From Clostridiales bacterium (GTDB taxonomy: Bacteria; Bacillota; Clostridia; Oscillospirales; Acutalibacteraceae): 64,000 nucleotides of DNA. Below, piece by piece: positions 1 to 8,841 of the stretch (position 1 is its first letter; each line of letters starts with the position of its first letter). The stretch covers positions 1 to 64,000 of the forward strand of contig JAAWSO010000003.1 in the NCBI GenBank assembly GCA_022801595.1, read 5' to 3'. The notes below the pieces were generated by a model. That model was not told the origin of the DNA. It saw nothing but the letters and a program-made list of their open reading frames with translations, and searched no databases. The position numbers and the translations under genes are program-made.

Positions 1-40
1 TCAATGCTATGATAATCGCGCCTAATCTTTTTCTTTTCAT
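1..40 (-). CDS. 5' end of a secreted or membrane protein (partial)
   Basis: Reading leftward, an ATG at 40 follows an AAGGAGAG ribosome site with 8-base spacing. The 13 codons present give a basic, then hydrophobic start (MKRKRLGAIIIAL), as expected of a signal peptide or membrane anchor; the rest lies outside the window. It is divergent from ypeB. In Bacillus ypeB is paired with the cortex hydrolase gene sleB, but the visible residues cannot tell whether this is such an enzyme. Confidence 0.5.
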   Translation of the reverse strand, partial: MKRKRLGAIIIAL

Positions 41-133
41 AAACGAAACTCTCCTTTTTATACGTTTTAATCCGTGATCTTAGAAAAATATACAAACCAT
101 TGGAATCATTCCCTTCCATTCCTTTTTCTTTCA

Positions 134-162
134 TTGTATCATCTTAATCATGTAAGTACAAT
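134..162 (+). promoter_or_regulatory. Putative sigma-A-type promoter toward ypeB, overlapping a mirror-image promoter on the other strand
   Basis: TTGTAT at 134-139 and TACAAT at 157-162 are separated by 17 bases. The stretch 133-162 starts with ATTGTA and ends with TACAAT, so the minus strand also reads TTGTAC, 17 bases, TACAAT. Both the divergent gene and ypeB could therefore start here. The rest of 41-379 is AT-rich and shows no gene. Confidence 0.45.
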
Positions 163-379
163 TAATATATTAAACAATATTTTCTGTATAAAAGTATTAA
201 ATTCACCCAAATTTTAACATCATTTTAAAAACAATCTATCAATATTCAGCAAACCTTTTCTTTGCGGCACAACAGTTTCTGGGAAATTTCTTCCAAGGAA
301 ACAGGTGTATAGGATTCCAGTTTTGGCGCAAAATATCGGAGAATCCCATGATTTCCATCAATATAAAGGAGGAATTTCC

Positions 380-1717
380 ATGACTCGCAGAAGAAAAATA
401 CAGCTCATCAGCGTCATCGCCGCGGCCTTGGTCGCCCTGATCGGCACAACCATAAGCGGCTATGTGTTAGCTGGCCGTTACCGCACGGATTTGGAATACG
501 GGTATCGCCGCGCCTTTAACGACTTGAGCGAACACGTCACCGGCATGGAAAACGCCCTGAATAAAGTGACCTACGCCAACACCCCAACGCAACAGCACGG
601 CATTACCGCTCTTCTCATGAAGGAAGCCAGCAGCGCCAAAGCGTCCCTGGCAGTGCTTCCTCTAGGCGGCGATTCCATGGATACGGTTCAAAAATTTGTG
701 GCTCAGGTGGAGGACTTTTCCTCCTCCCTCTCCACAAAGATTTCCGCAGGGGGAGCCTTGACCGACGACGATGAAAACACCCTGTTTCAACTAGGACAAT
801 ACGCCGCTCTGCTGAAAAGCAACCTAGCTCAAGTGAACCAACAGTTTGCCGAGCAAAACCTGCAAATCGGGGAAACCAAATCGATTCTGAAAAATTTAGA
901 TTTGGAGGAATCCCTTCCGGCATTCAGCAATTCCCTGGAAACCACCGCTTCCGATTTCAAAGACTATCCAACCTTAATTTATGACGGCCCCTTTTCCGAT
1001 CATATCGCTCAAAAAGAGCCGTTGTGGCTGAAAGGGAAAGCGGAGATTTCCGCAGATGACGCCAAGAAAAAGGCCGCGGAATTCTTTCAGATTGATTCTG
1101 CTCAGCTTGCCAACGCAGGCGAAACAGCGGGCAATTTCCCTGCCTATAACTTCACAACCCAGCAGGCGCGGATTTCCATCACCAAGGCCGGAGGCCTGGC
1201 TTCCTCCCTGCTCAACTCCCGCAAGGTAGAGGAAGCCTCCCTGACCATTGATCAAGCCAAAGAAAAAGCCCTGGCCTTTCTGCAAAAAAACGGTATGGAC
1301 CATCTGGCAGAGAGCTACTATGTGGTTTATGACAACATCTGCACCATCCAATATGCCTTTGCTCAGGACGATATCACCTTTTACCCCGATCTCATCAAGG
1401 TGTCCGTGGCTCTGGACAATGGGGAAATCATGGAATATAACGGCTCTGGATATCTGATGAACCACCACGACCGTCAAAAGCAGTCCCCAGCCTTGACCGA
1501 ACAGCAAGCTGCCGACAAGGTCAGCGACCGGCTGAGCATCCAGAAAGCTGGTCTGGCGGTGATCCCCACCGCCAGCATGAAAGAAGTGCTGTGCTATGAA
1601 TTCCTCTGCGCCGGTTCCAACGGCGAGGAGGTCTTGGTTTATATCAACGCCGCCACCGGTATGGAGGAACAAATCTTTATTATTGTCCACGACGACAGCG
1701 GCACCCTAGTGGTCTAG
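380..1717 (+). CDS. ypeB: Germination protein YpeB
   Basis: Predicted 445-residue single-pass membrane protein. An N-terminal basic stretch followed by a transmembrane helix (about residues 9-30) leads into an extracytoplasmic helical region, then PepSY/YPEB-type repeats over roughly residues 215-440. In Bacillus and Clostridia YpeB sits in the spore inner membrane region and stabilises the cortex-lytic enzyme SleB; length and layout fit that family. The start at 380 was chosen because AAAGGAGG lies 7 bases upstream; in-frame codons further upstream lack such a site. The gene is followed directly by a copy of the dispersed intergenic repeat and a strong terminator. It implies a spore former. 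Confidence 0.85.
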   Translation: MTRRRKIQLISVIAAALVALIGTTISGYVLAGRYRTDLEYGYRRAFNDLSEHVTGMENALNKVTYANTPTQQHGITALLMKEASSAKASLAVLPLGGDSMDTVQKFVAQVEDFSSSLSTKISAGGALTDDDENTLFQLGQYAALLKSNLAQVNQQFAEQNLQIGETKSILKNLDLEESLPAFSNSLETTASDFKDYPTLIYDGPFSDHIAQKEPLWLKGKAEISADDAKKKAAEFFQIDSAQLANAGETAGNFPAYNFTTQQARISITKAGGLASSLLNSRKVEEASLTIDQAKEKALAFLQKNGMDHLAESYYVVYDNICTIQYAFAQDDITFYPDLIKVSVALDNGEIMEYNGSGYLMNHHDRQKQSPALTEQQAADKVSDRLSIQKAGLAVIPTASMKEVLCYEFLCAGSNGEEVLVYINAATGMEEQIFIIVHDDSGTLVV

Positions 1718-1850
1718 GGAGCCAGTTCCCATTTCGCTCGTGCGGCTAACGAGTTGGCTTTTGCTCGCGCGAATCGCTCATCCCTCGCTCTGATGAGCGA
1801 AAACTTGAAACCCTAGTGCCGCGCTCGGATTTTGTTCTGCGTCCCTAAAA
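1718..1850 (+). repeat. Dispersed intergenic repeat, copy R1
   Basis: Begins right at the ypeB stop. The core (about 1781-1830) contains CCTCGCTCTGATGAGCG, then ACTTGAAAC and a GCGCTCGGAT end, matching the cores of copies R2-R6 elsewhere in the window. It is followed by a GCGCACAGAGAA terminator hairpin, as are copies R5 and R6. No transposase or coding signal. Confidence 0.65.
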
Positions 1851-1870
1851 TTTCTGGAAACAAAATTAAG

Positions 1871-1908
1871 AAAGCGCACAGAGAAAAGTTCTCTGTGCGC
1901 TTTTTCTT
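1871..1908 (+). terminator. Rho-independent terminator after ypeB
   Basis: A 15-bp stem, AAAGCGCACAGAGAA with its exact complement, and a 3-base loop, followed by TTTTTCTTTCT. The hairpin could also serve argF on the minus strand, where the stem is followed by a shorter T-rich stretch. Confidence 0.85.
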
Positions 1909-1978
1909 TCTCAAAGGCAAGGCATGCCTTATTTTGAGCGTGAAATTCCTTTTGCCGCTCAAGGTTCCCTCATCCACT

Positions 1979-2887
1979 TTACTTGTTTTTCATGAGGGTA
2001 ACCAAAACTGCCTTTTGGGCGTGGAGACGGTTTTCCGCCTCTTCAAAGATTTCGTCTGCATGGCCTTCGAAGACCTCCGCGGTGATTTCCTCGCCGCGGT
2101 GTGCTGGCAGACAATGCTGAACCATGGCGTCCGGCTTTGCCAGAGCCAAAAGCTCCTGGTTGACTTGGTAGCCTGCAAACGCCTTCTTCCGTTCTTCAGC
2201 CTCGCCTTCCTGTCCCATAGAAGCCCACACATCCGTGAAAATTACATCGGCTCCCTTTGCCGCCTCTTTTGGGGAATTGGTCAGTTTAAATCCTGGATAC
2301 GCTTTGGCAAATTCCAGCACATCCTCGTGAGGACGGTAATTGTCCGGGCAAGCAACCGCCACATGCATCCCCATTTTCAGGCAGCCAACAATAATAGAGT
2401 TTGCCATATTATTGCCGTCGCCAATGTAGCATACCTGCAATCCTTCCAGGCTTCCTTTTCTTTCCCGGATGGTCATCAGGTCTGCCAGCACCTGGCAGGG
2501 ATGGGCAAAATCCGTCAGGGCGTTGATAATCGGGATCGAGCCGTACTCAGCCAAATCCTCCACCTGCTTCTGCTCAAAGGTGCGAATCATGATTCCGTCC
2601 AAATACCGGGACAATACCCGGGCTGTATCCTGGATCGGCTCGCCGCGGCCAATCTGCATATCGTTTGCGGAAAGATACATGGGATAGCCGCCCAATTGAT
2701 ACATACCGGTTTCAAAGGACACCCGAGTACGGGTGGATGCCTTGGCGAAAATCATGCCCAGGGTCTTGCCCTTCAGATGGTGGTGCTCAATGCCGTGCTT
2801 TTGCTCATATTTGAGCTGATCAGCCAAATTTAAAATCTCCGTGATTTCTTCAGCGGATAAATCCAGTAATTTCAGCAAATGTTTCAT
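1979..2887 (-). CDS. argF: Ornithine carbamoyltransferase
   Basis: Joins carbamoyl phosphate to ornithine to make citrulline; cytosolic, sixth step of arginine synthesis. The 302-residue protein has the carbamoyl-phosphate motif STRTR at 51-55, the HPCQ motif near 130 and the ornithine-binding HCLPAHRGEE near 265, which distinguishes it from aspartate carbamoyltransferase. The start at 2887 lies 11 bases after GAGGAGG; upstream in-frame codons overlap argD. It is the last gene of the arg operon, 16 bases after argD. The related family members for acetylornithine or putrescine are less likely given the complete arg context. Confidence 0.95.
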   Translation of the reverse strand: MKHLLKLLDLSAEEITEILNLADQLKYEQKHGIEHHHLKGKTLGMIFAKASTRTRVSFETGMYQLGGYPMYLSANDMQIGRGEPIQDTARVLSRYLDGIMIRTFEQKQVEDLAEYGSIPIINALTDFAHPCQVLADLMTIRERKGSLEGLQVCYIGDGNNMANSIIVGCLKMGMHVAVACPDNYRPHEDVLEFAKAYPGFKLTNSPKEAAKGADVIFTDVWASMGQEGEAEERKKAFAGYQVNQELLALAKPDAMVQHCLPAHRGEEITAEVFEGHADEIFEEAENRLHAQKAVLVTLMKNK

Positions 2888-2903
2888 CGTACAAAAAACC
2901 TCC

Positions 2904-4109
2904 TCAACCTTTTCTGTTTTTGTTTGACGCACTACAGGAACGGATCACCTGCTCCAAAATCTCCATCCCCCGGTCGATTTCTTCATAGGAGATATTCAGC
3001 GGCGGCAGCAGCCGAAGCAAGGTCTTTGCCGTCAAAATCAGCAGGCCATGTTCCACGCAAGCGGCGGCCACATCCTTGGCCTGTGTATTCTCCAGCACAG
3101 CTCCCAGCATCATGCCCATGCCCCGCACTTCCGAAACGCCTTCTATTTTGGAAAGCTTCTCCTGGAGATAGGCGCCCTTTTCCGTCACTTCCTTTAGGAA
3201 CGGCTGCTCCGACACCCGCTCTAAAACGGACAACGCTCCTGCGCAGGCAACCGGATTCCCGCCGAAGGTAGAGCCATGCATACCGCTGTTAAGCACTTGG
3301 CCCAAAGCCTCAGTGCACAGGCAAGCGCCGATGGGCAGACCGCCGCCCAAGCCCTTCGCGCTGGTGATCACATCCGGCTGAATTCCGAAATGCTCATAGC
3401 AAAATAGCTTGCCCGTCCGGGCAATGCCGGTCTGCACCTCATCCACCATCAGCAGGATATCCCGGTTCTTACAAAACGCCGCCAGCTCCCTGACAAATTC
3501 CGGGGAAAGAGGCCGCACGCCGCCTTCCCCCTGGATCAACTCAATAAACACCGCGCAGGTATGATCATCCACACAGTCCCGGACGCTGTCCATATTGTCG
3601 GCCTCTGCATAAACAAAGCCCTCGGTAAAGGGGTTGAAATAGTGGTGGAAGGTATCCTGTCCGGTGGCGGCCAAGGTGGTGATGGTTCTTCCGTGGAACG
3701 AATTAACCAGGGTCACAATTTTCGTGCGCTGCTCCCCATATTGATCCGTGCTGTATTTCCGGGCCAGCTTGATGGCGCATTCGTTGGCCTCCGCGCCGGA
3801 GTTGGCAAAAAACACCTTGCCAAACCCAGACTTTTCATGAAGCATTTGGGCCAGTTCAATCTGGGGCTTGGTGTAATATAGATTGGAGGTGTGCTGCAGG
3901 GTGGCCGCTTGCTCCGCCACGGCCTGGGCCCACTTGGCGTCGCTGTAGCCCAAAGCGTTGACTCCAATTCCGCTCGTAAAGTCCAGATAGGTCTTTCCTT
4001 CGCTATCTACCGCGGCAGCGCCGGTTCCGCGGACAATCGCCACAGGAAAACGGCCGTAGGTCGGCATAATGTTCTGCTGCTCCTGTTTTTGAATATCCGA
4101 AAAGTTCAT
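2904..4109 (-). CDS. argD: Acetylornithine aminotransferase
   Basis: PLP-dependent class III aminotransferase that converts N-acetylglutamate semialdehyde to N-acetylornithine with glutamate as donor. The 401-residue protein shows the NSGAEANE phosphate-binding region, the VDEVQTG motif and the PLP lysine in TSAKGLGGG near residue 250, and has normal length. The start at 4109 follows AAAGGAGA by 7 bases. It lies between argB (20 bases upstream) and argF. Members of this family often also act on succinyl-diaminopimelate intermediates, which the sequence cannot decide. Confidence 0.95.
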   Translation of the reverse strand: MNFSDIQKQEQQNIMPTYGRFPVAIVRGTGAAAVDSEGKTYLDFTSGIGVNALGYSDAKWAQAVAEQAATLQHTSNLYYTKPQIELAQMLHEKSGFGKVFFANSGAEANECAIKLARKYSTDQYGEQRTKIVTLVNSFHGRTITTLAATGQDTFHHYFNPFTEGFVYAEADNMDSVRDCVDDHTCAVFIELIQGEGGVRPLSPEFVRELAAFCKNRDILLMVDEVQTGIARTGKLFCYEHFGIQPDVITSAKGLGGGLPIGACLCTEALGQVLNSGMHGSTFGGNPVACAGALSVLERVSEQPFLKEVTEKGAYLQEKLSKIEGVSEVRGMGMMLGAVLENTQAKDVAAACVEHGLLILTAKTLLRLLPPLNISYEEIDRGMEILEQVIRSCSASNKNRKG

Positions 4110-4129
4110 GGCAAATTCTCCTTTCCGTC

Positions 4130-4984
4130 TCAATAAAGCATGGTACCCACGCCTTCGTCAGAAAATAGTTCAATCAAAATAGAATGTGGGATGCGTCCGT
4201 CCAAAATATGAGCCCGGCCCACACCCCGGCGGACCGCCTCCACGCAACAGTCAATTTTTGGAATCATGCCGCCGCTGATGATCCCCTGCCGCTGTAGCTT
4301 TGGCACATCGCTGATATTGACCACCGGGATCAAGGTTTCCTCGTCATCCTTATCCCGGAGCAGGCCCCGGATATCCGTCATGAGAATCAGCTTTTTCGCG
4401 CCCAGTTCCGCCGCAATCCACGCTGCCGCAATGTCGGCGTTAATGTTGTAAACCGCGCCGCCCGCGCCGCCGGCAACCGTGGCGATAATGGGCACATAGC
4501 CATCGGCGATGGTGTCGGTAATGACTTTGGTATTAATCTCGATGATTTCTCCAACGCAGCCCAGGTCCACGCCTTCCATTTTCTTCGCGCGGATCATCCC
4601 GCCGTCCAAACCGCACAAGCCAATGGCTCTGCCGCTGCGCTGCTCCAAATGCTGCACCAGGCTTTTGTTCACCTTGCCTGCCAGCACCATCTGGACAATC
4701 TCCATGGTTTCCTCATCGGTATAACGCAGGCCGTTGACAAATTTGCTTTCTTTGCCAACCCGCTCCAGCATCCGGTTGATATCCGGGCCGCCGCCATGCA
4801 CCAACACCACATTAATTCCTACCGACTGCATCAGCACAATGTCGCTCATCATGGCGTCTTTTAACTCTTCGTTAATCATGGCGTTGCCGCCGTATTTGAC
4901 TACAATGGTCTGCCCGGCGTATTTTTGAATATAAGGCAGGGCCTGGGCCAAAATCTTGGCCCGGTCGTTGTTTGAAATCTTCAT
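4130..4984 (-). CDS. argB: Acetylglutamate kinase
   Basis: Phosphorylates N-acetylglutamate, the second step of arginine synthesis and the usual point of arginine feedback inhibition in organisms with ArgJ. The 284-residue amino acid kinase fold shows VVKYGGNAM near the N-terminus, LVHGGGPDIN, and the ATP/substrate site GGMIPK near residue 240. The N-terminal helix (about 1-20) is of the kind linked to arginine-sensitive hexameric enzymes, so inhibition by arginine is plausible. The second of two close ATGs (4984) was chosen because AAGG is correctly spaced only for it. Confidence 0.95.
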   Translation of the reverse strand: MKISNNDRAKILAQALPYIQKYAGQTIVVKYGGNAMINEELKDAMMSDIVLMQSVGINVVLVHGGGPDINRMLERVGKESKFVNGLRYTDEETMEIVQMVLAGKVNKSLVQHLEQRSGRAIGLCGLDGGMIRAKKMEGVDLGCVGEIIEINTKVITDTIADGYVPIIATVAGGAGGAVYNINADIAAAWIAAELGAKKLILMTDIRGLLRDKDDEETLIPVVNISDVPKLQRQGIISGGMIPKIDCCVEAVRRGVGRAHILDGRIPHSILIELFSDEGVGTMLY

Positions 4985-5009
4985 GTTCATCCTTCTTTTT
5001 ATGATTCGG

Positions 5010-6230
5010 TCAGCTACGATAGTCGCCGTTAATTTTTACATAGTCATAAGTCAGGTCACAGCCGTAGGCCTCGGCGCTTTGATCTCCTTCATGGAGGTTG
5101 ACCAGCACCACGATTTCCGATTCGGACAGCACCTTTTTGGCGGTCTCCTCACTGAACGGTACTCCCGCTCCATTCATGCAAACATTGACCTTCCCTGCCC
5201 GGGAAAGGAAATACACATCCACCAGGTGAATGTCGATGTCCGCGCCGGAATAACCGATGGCGCACAGCACCCGTCCCCAGTTGGCGTCGGAGCCAAACAT
5301 GGCCGATTTGAACAAGCTGGAACAGATCACGCTTTTGGCGATTTTCCGAGCGGTTTCCTTGGTCTTAGCGCCGCTAACCCGGCATTCCAGCAGCTTGGTG
5401 GCGCCTTCTCCGTCCTTGGCCATCATCCGGGCTAAGCTGATACACATCTGGGTCAAAGCCTGGGTAAAGGCCTGATAATCCGCATTTTTTTCGGTAATCT
5501 CTGGATTTTCCGCTAACCCGGAAGCCAAGATGGAAACCATGTCGTTGGTGGAAGTATCGCCGTCCACGCTGACCATATTAAAGCTTTCCGCCACCGCTTC
5601 CCGCAAAGCCTGATCCAGCATCTGGGAAGAAATGGCCGCGTCGGTGGTCAAAAAGGCCAGCATCGTGGCCATATTGGGGTGGATCATGCCGGAGCCTTTG
5701 GCGATCCCGCCGATCCGCACCGTTTTCCCGCCCAGGGCCAGTTCCACCGCGGCTTCCTTGGCTACGGTGTCGGTGGTCATAATCGCCTGCGCCGCGTCCT
5801 GGGAGCCGGTGGGGGACAAAGCCGCTGCCAACTGAGCCGCCGCGCTGGCGATGGGCTCAATGGGCAGCACCTGCCCGATCACCCCGGTGGAAGCCACAAT
5901 GATATCCTCCGGCTCCATTTTCAGCTCCGCCGCGATGAGATCACACATCATCTGGGCTTTCTCTTCCCCATCCGCGTTGCAGGTGTTGGCGTTGCCGCTG
6001 TTGCAGATGACCGCCCGAGCAGTCCCGTCAGCCAGGTTCCGTTTGGTCACGGCAATGGGTGCGCCCTGCACCAAGTTCTGGGTGTACACAGCAGCGGCGT
6101 TACAGGGAACATCGCTGACAATCAGGGCCAAATCCTTTTTGGACTGATTTTTGCGAATGCCGCAATGCAAACCGGAGGCCTGAAATCCTTTCGCGGCAGT
6201 TACCCCGCCGCCAATCGCTTGATATGACAT
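5010..6230 (-). CDS. argJ: Bifunctional glutamate N-acetyltransferase / ornithine acetyltransferase
   Basis: Transfers the acetyl group of N-acetylornithine to glutamate, closing the acetyl cycle; some members also use acetyl-CoA. The 406-residue proenzyme has the self-cleavage site in HPNMATMLAF near residue 187, where threonine becomes the N-terminal nucleophile of the beta chain. The start at 6230 follows GAGGAGAG by 7 bases. With no argA or argE in the operon, ArgJ explains how acetylornithine is deacetylated. Whether it is mono- or bifunctional cannot be read from the sequence. Confidence 0.95.
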   Translation of the reverse strand: MSYQAIGGGVTAAKGFQASGLHCGIRKNQSKKDLALIVSDVPCNAAAVYTQNLVQGAPIAVTKRNLADGTARAVICNSGNANTCNADGEEKAQMMCDLIAAELKMEPEDIIVASTGVIGQVLPIEPIASAAAQLAAALSPTGSQDAAQAIMTTDTVAKEAAVELALGGKTVRIGGIAKGSGMIHPNMATMLAFLTTDAAISSQMLDQALREAVAESFNMVSVDGDTSTNDMVSILASGLAENPEITEKNADYQAFTQALTQMCISLARMMAKDGEGATKLLECRVSGAKTKETARKIAKSVICSSLFKSAMFGSDANWGRVLCAIGYSGADIDIHLVDVYFLSRAGKVNVCMNGAGVPFSEETAKKVLSESEIVVLVNLHEGDQSAEAYGCDLTYDYVKINGDYRS

Positions 6231-6278
6231 CTTTTTTCTCTCCTCTTTCATGGGGTGTCGTATCTGAGGGAAACCGTT

Positions 6279-7325
6279 CTAAAACGCTGGCGGAACCAAA
6301 ACCAACCCGGCGGTTTCTTCCAGCCCAAAGGCTAAGTTCATGTTCTGAATGGCCTGGCCGGCGGCTCCTTTTACCATATTGTCAATGGCGGAAATCGCAA
6401 TCAAAATGCCCGCCCGCTGGTCTGTGTGAAGGGATACATCGCAGAAGTTGGAGCAGCGAACCTGCTTCACGTCAGCGGATTTTCCCTTTGGCAGCAAGCG
6501 GATAAAAAATTCATCCCCATACCGCTTTTCATAGGCTTCCCGCACCTGCTGTTCCGTCACGCCGTCCTGGAGCCGGGCATAGCAGGTGGCCAGAATCCCC
6601 CGGTTGATGGGCAGTAAGTGAGGCACAAACGTCAGCTTCACCGGCTGGTCCCCAGCCATATGGGTCAGGGTCTGCTCCATTTCCGGCGTATGGCGGTGAG
6701 CTGCTATCTTATAAGCGTAAAAGCTCTCGTTTAAGTTGGCGTAATGGGTGGTGGCGCTGGGGTTCCGGCCAGTACCGGTCACGCCGGACTTACAGTCGGC
6801 AATGATACCAGTACGCTCAATCAAGCCCTTTTCCAACGCTGGAGCCAAGGCCAAAGCCACCGCCGTCGGGTAGCAGCCCGGATTGGCGATCACCTTTTTC
6901 CCCTTGATCCGGTCGCGGAACAGTTCCGGGATGGCGTACACCGCCTGGTCATGGAGGGATTGATTCTTAAAATCCCCGTTATACCATTCCTTGTAGGCCT
7001 CCTCGCTTTCCAGACGGAAATCCGCTCCCAGGTCAATGAACACTTTGCCGTGGTCGTGGCATTCCTGAGCCAAGTCCTGGGAGAGGCCGTGGGGCAGCGC
7101 GGCAAATACAACGTCGCACTGCTCCACCACTTCCTGCTGAGTTCCGCAAACCATATCGCACAGCCCGGTATAGGAAGGGTAGACCTCGCTGAGCCGCATC
7201 CCCTCAAAGCTAACCGAGCTGAGGGCGGTGATTTCCGCCTGGGGATGCCCCAGCAGCAGCCGAACCAATTCCGCGCCGCCATAACCGGTGGCGCCAACAA
7301 TTCCCGCTTTTATCATGGTACCCAT
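6279..7325 (-). CDS. argC: N-acetyl-gamma-glutamyl-phosphate reductase
   Basis: NADPH-dependent reductase that makes N-acetylglutamate semialdehyde. The 348-residue protein opens with the dinucleotide-binding GIVGATGYGGAE and has the catalytic cysteine in NPGCYPTA near residue 150; length is normal for the family. The start at 7325 follows AAGGAGG by 5 bases; a second ATG three codons on is possible. It is preceded by argH, with a gap of about 110 bases that contains no clear terminator, and followed by argJ. Confidence 0.95.
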   Translation of the reverse strand: MGTMIKAGIVGATGYGGAELVRLLLGHPQAEITALSSVSFEGMRLSEVYPSYTGLCDMVCGTQQEVVEQCDVVFAALPHGLSQDLAQECHDHGKVFIDLGADFRLESEEAYKEWYNGDFKNQSLHDQAVYAIPELFRDRIKGKKVIANPGCYPTAVALALAPALEKGLIERTGIIADCKSGVTGTGRNPSATTHYANLNESFYAYKIAAHRHTPEMEQTLTHMAGDQPVKLTFVPHLLPINRGILATCYARLQDGVTEQQVREAYEKRYGDEFFIRLLPKGKSADVKQVRCSNFCDVSLHTDQRAGILIAISAIDNMVKGAAGQAIQNMNLAFGLEETAGLVLVPPAF

Positions 7326-7435
7326 GTTTCCTCCTTCTTCCAAATTCTCACATTATCAATACCAATCATTCATTCCAAAAGCACGTTTGGGGAACTCCAT
7401 CCCTTTCGACAGAAGTTCCCACCAAACCTGCGTAT

Positions 7436-8815
7436 CTATTTCATTTCCTTGAGCCAAGCCAGTACCCGCTCCCCTTGCGCCTGTACATTTTGCGGAGCCG
7501 GTGCGCCCAGCACATTCCGGCCGTTGACGCAGCGTTCCAGAGAAATGGCGTCGTACACATCTCCGTCAAAGGCGTCGCACAGTTCCCGATACTTCTCAAT
7601 CGGCAGGCTTTCCAGCGTCTGGTCCGTCTCAATGCAATGGGCGACCAAAGAGCCGGTAATCTTGTAAGCGTCCCGGAAGGCCACCCCCTTGCCCACCAGA
7701 TAGTCAGCGCAGTCGGTGGCGTTGATAAAGCCCTTGGCTGCCGCCTTGCGCATGTTTTCCGGGATGGCTTTCATGGTTTCCACCATGGGGATAAAGGCGG
7801 TGAGGCACAGCTTTAGGGTATCGACCGCGTCAAAAATGGCTTCCTTGTCCTCCTGCATATCCTTGTTGTAGGCCAGAGGCAACCCCTTGAGCATGGTCAG
7901 CAAGGTCATCAGGTCGCCGAATACCCGGCCGGATTTCCCCCGCACCAGTTCGGCGATATCCGGGTTTTTCTTCTGGGGCATAATGCTGGAGCCGGTGGAA
8001 AACGCATCGTCCAGCTCTACAAACTTAAATTCCCAGGAACACCACAGGATGATCTCCTCGGAGAAGCGGGACAAATGCACCATAGCCAGGGAAATGGCGC
8101 TGGCCAGTTCCACGCAGAAATCACGGTCGGCCACGCTGTCCAGGCTGTTATTCGTGACCCGGGCAAAGCCCAGCAGCTCCGCGGTCAGGTTCCGGTTCAG
8201 AGGATAGGTGGTGCCGGCCAAGGCTCCCGCTCCTAAAGGAAGCTCATCCATCCGGGCCTTGGCGTCCTCAATCCGCCCCAGATCCCGGAGGAACATCTCA
8301 GCGTAGGCCATTAGGTGGTGGCCAAAGGTGATGGGCTGAGCGCGCTGCAAATGGGTGTAACCCGGCATTACGGCGCCTTTGTGGGTGATGGCCTGGTTGC
8401 ACAGCACGGCGATCAATTCCTTGATCTGCCTGCACAAGGCGTCGCATTCCTTTTTCAGATACAAACGGATATCCAAAGCCACTTGGTCGTTCCGGCTGCG
8501 GGCGGTATGCAGCCGCTTGCCGGAAACGCCGATGCGCTGGGTCAGCTCCCCTTCCACAAAAGTGTGAACATCCTCGGCGTTGGGGTCGATGGGAAGCGCC
8601 CCGCTAAGGATATCCTCCCGGATTTTCTCCAGTTCGTCGCAAATCTTTTGGGACTCGCTTTCGTCAATGACCCCGCAGGCCCCCAGCATGGTGGCGTGGG
8701 CAATGCTCCCGGCAATGTCCTCCTGGATCATGCGACGATCGAAGGAAATCGAAGAATTAAAATCGTTGGTTTTTTGGTCAATTTCTTTGGAAAAACGTCC
8801 GGCCCAAAGCTTCAT
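7436..8815 (-). CDS. argH: Argininosuccinate lyase
   Basis: Splits argininosuccinate into arginine and fumarate. The 459-residue protein belongs to the fumarase/aspartase superfamily; the signature loop GSSIMPQKKNP lies near residues 277-287 and the N-terminal MKLWAGRF and TARSRNDQVA stretches are typical of ArgH. The ATG at 8815 follows AAGGAGG by 7 bases. It is second in the operon, 26 bases after argG. Confidence 0.97.
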   Translation of the reverse strand: MKLWAGRFSKEIDQKTNDFNSSISFDRRMIQEDIAGSIAHATMLGACGVIDESESQKICDELEKIREDILSGALPIDPNAEDVHTFVEGELTQRIGVSGKRLHTARSRNDQVALDIRLYLKKECDALCRQIKELIAVLCNQAITHKGAVMPGYTHLQRAQPITFGHHLMAYAEMFLRDLGRIEDAKARMDELPLGAGALAGTTYPLNRNLTAELLGFARVTNNSLDSVADRDFCVELASAISLAMVHLSRFSEEIILWCSWEFKFVELDDAFSTGSSIMPQKKNPDIAELVRGKSGRVFGDLMTLLTMLKGLPLAYNKDMQEDKEAIFDAVDTLKLCLTAFIPMVETMKAIPENMRKAAAKGFINATDCADYLVGKGVAFRDAYKITGSLVAHCIETDQTLESLPIEKYRELCDAFDGDVYDAISLERCVNGRNVLGAPAPQNVQAQGERVLAWLKEMK

Positions 8816-8841
8816 GAGGCTGCCTCCTTCTCTAAACGGTT

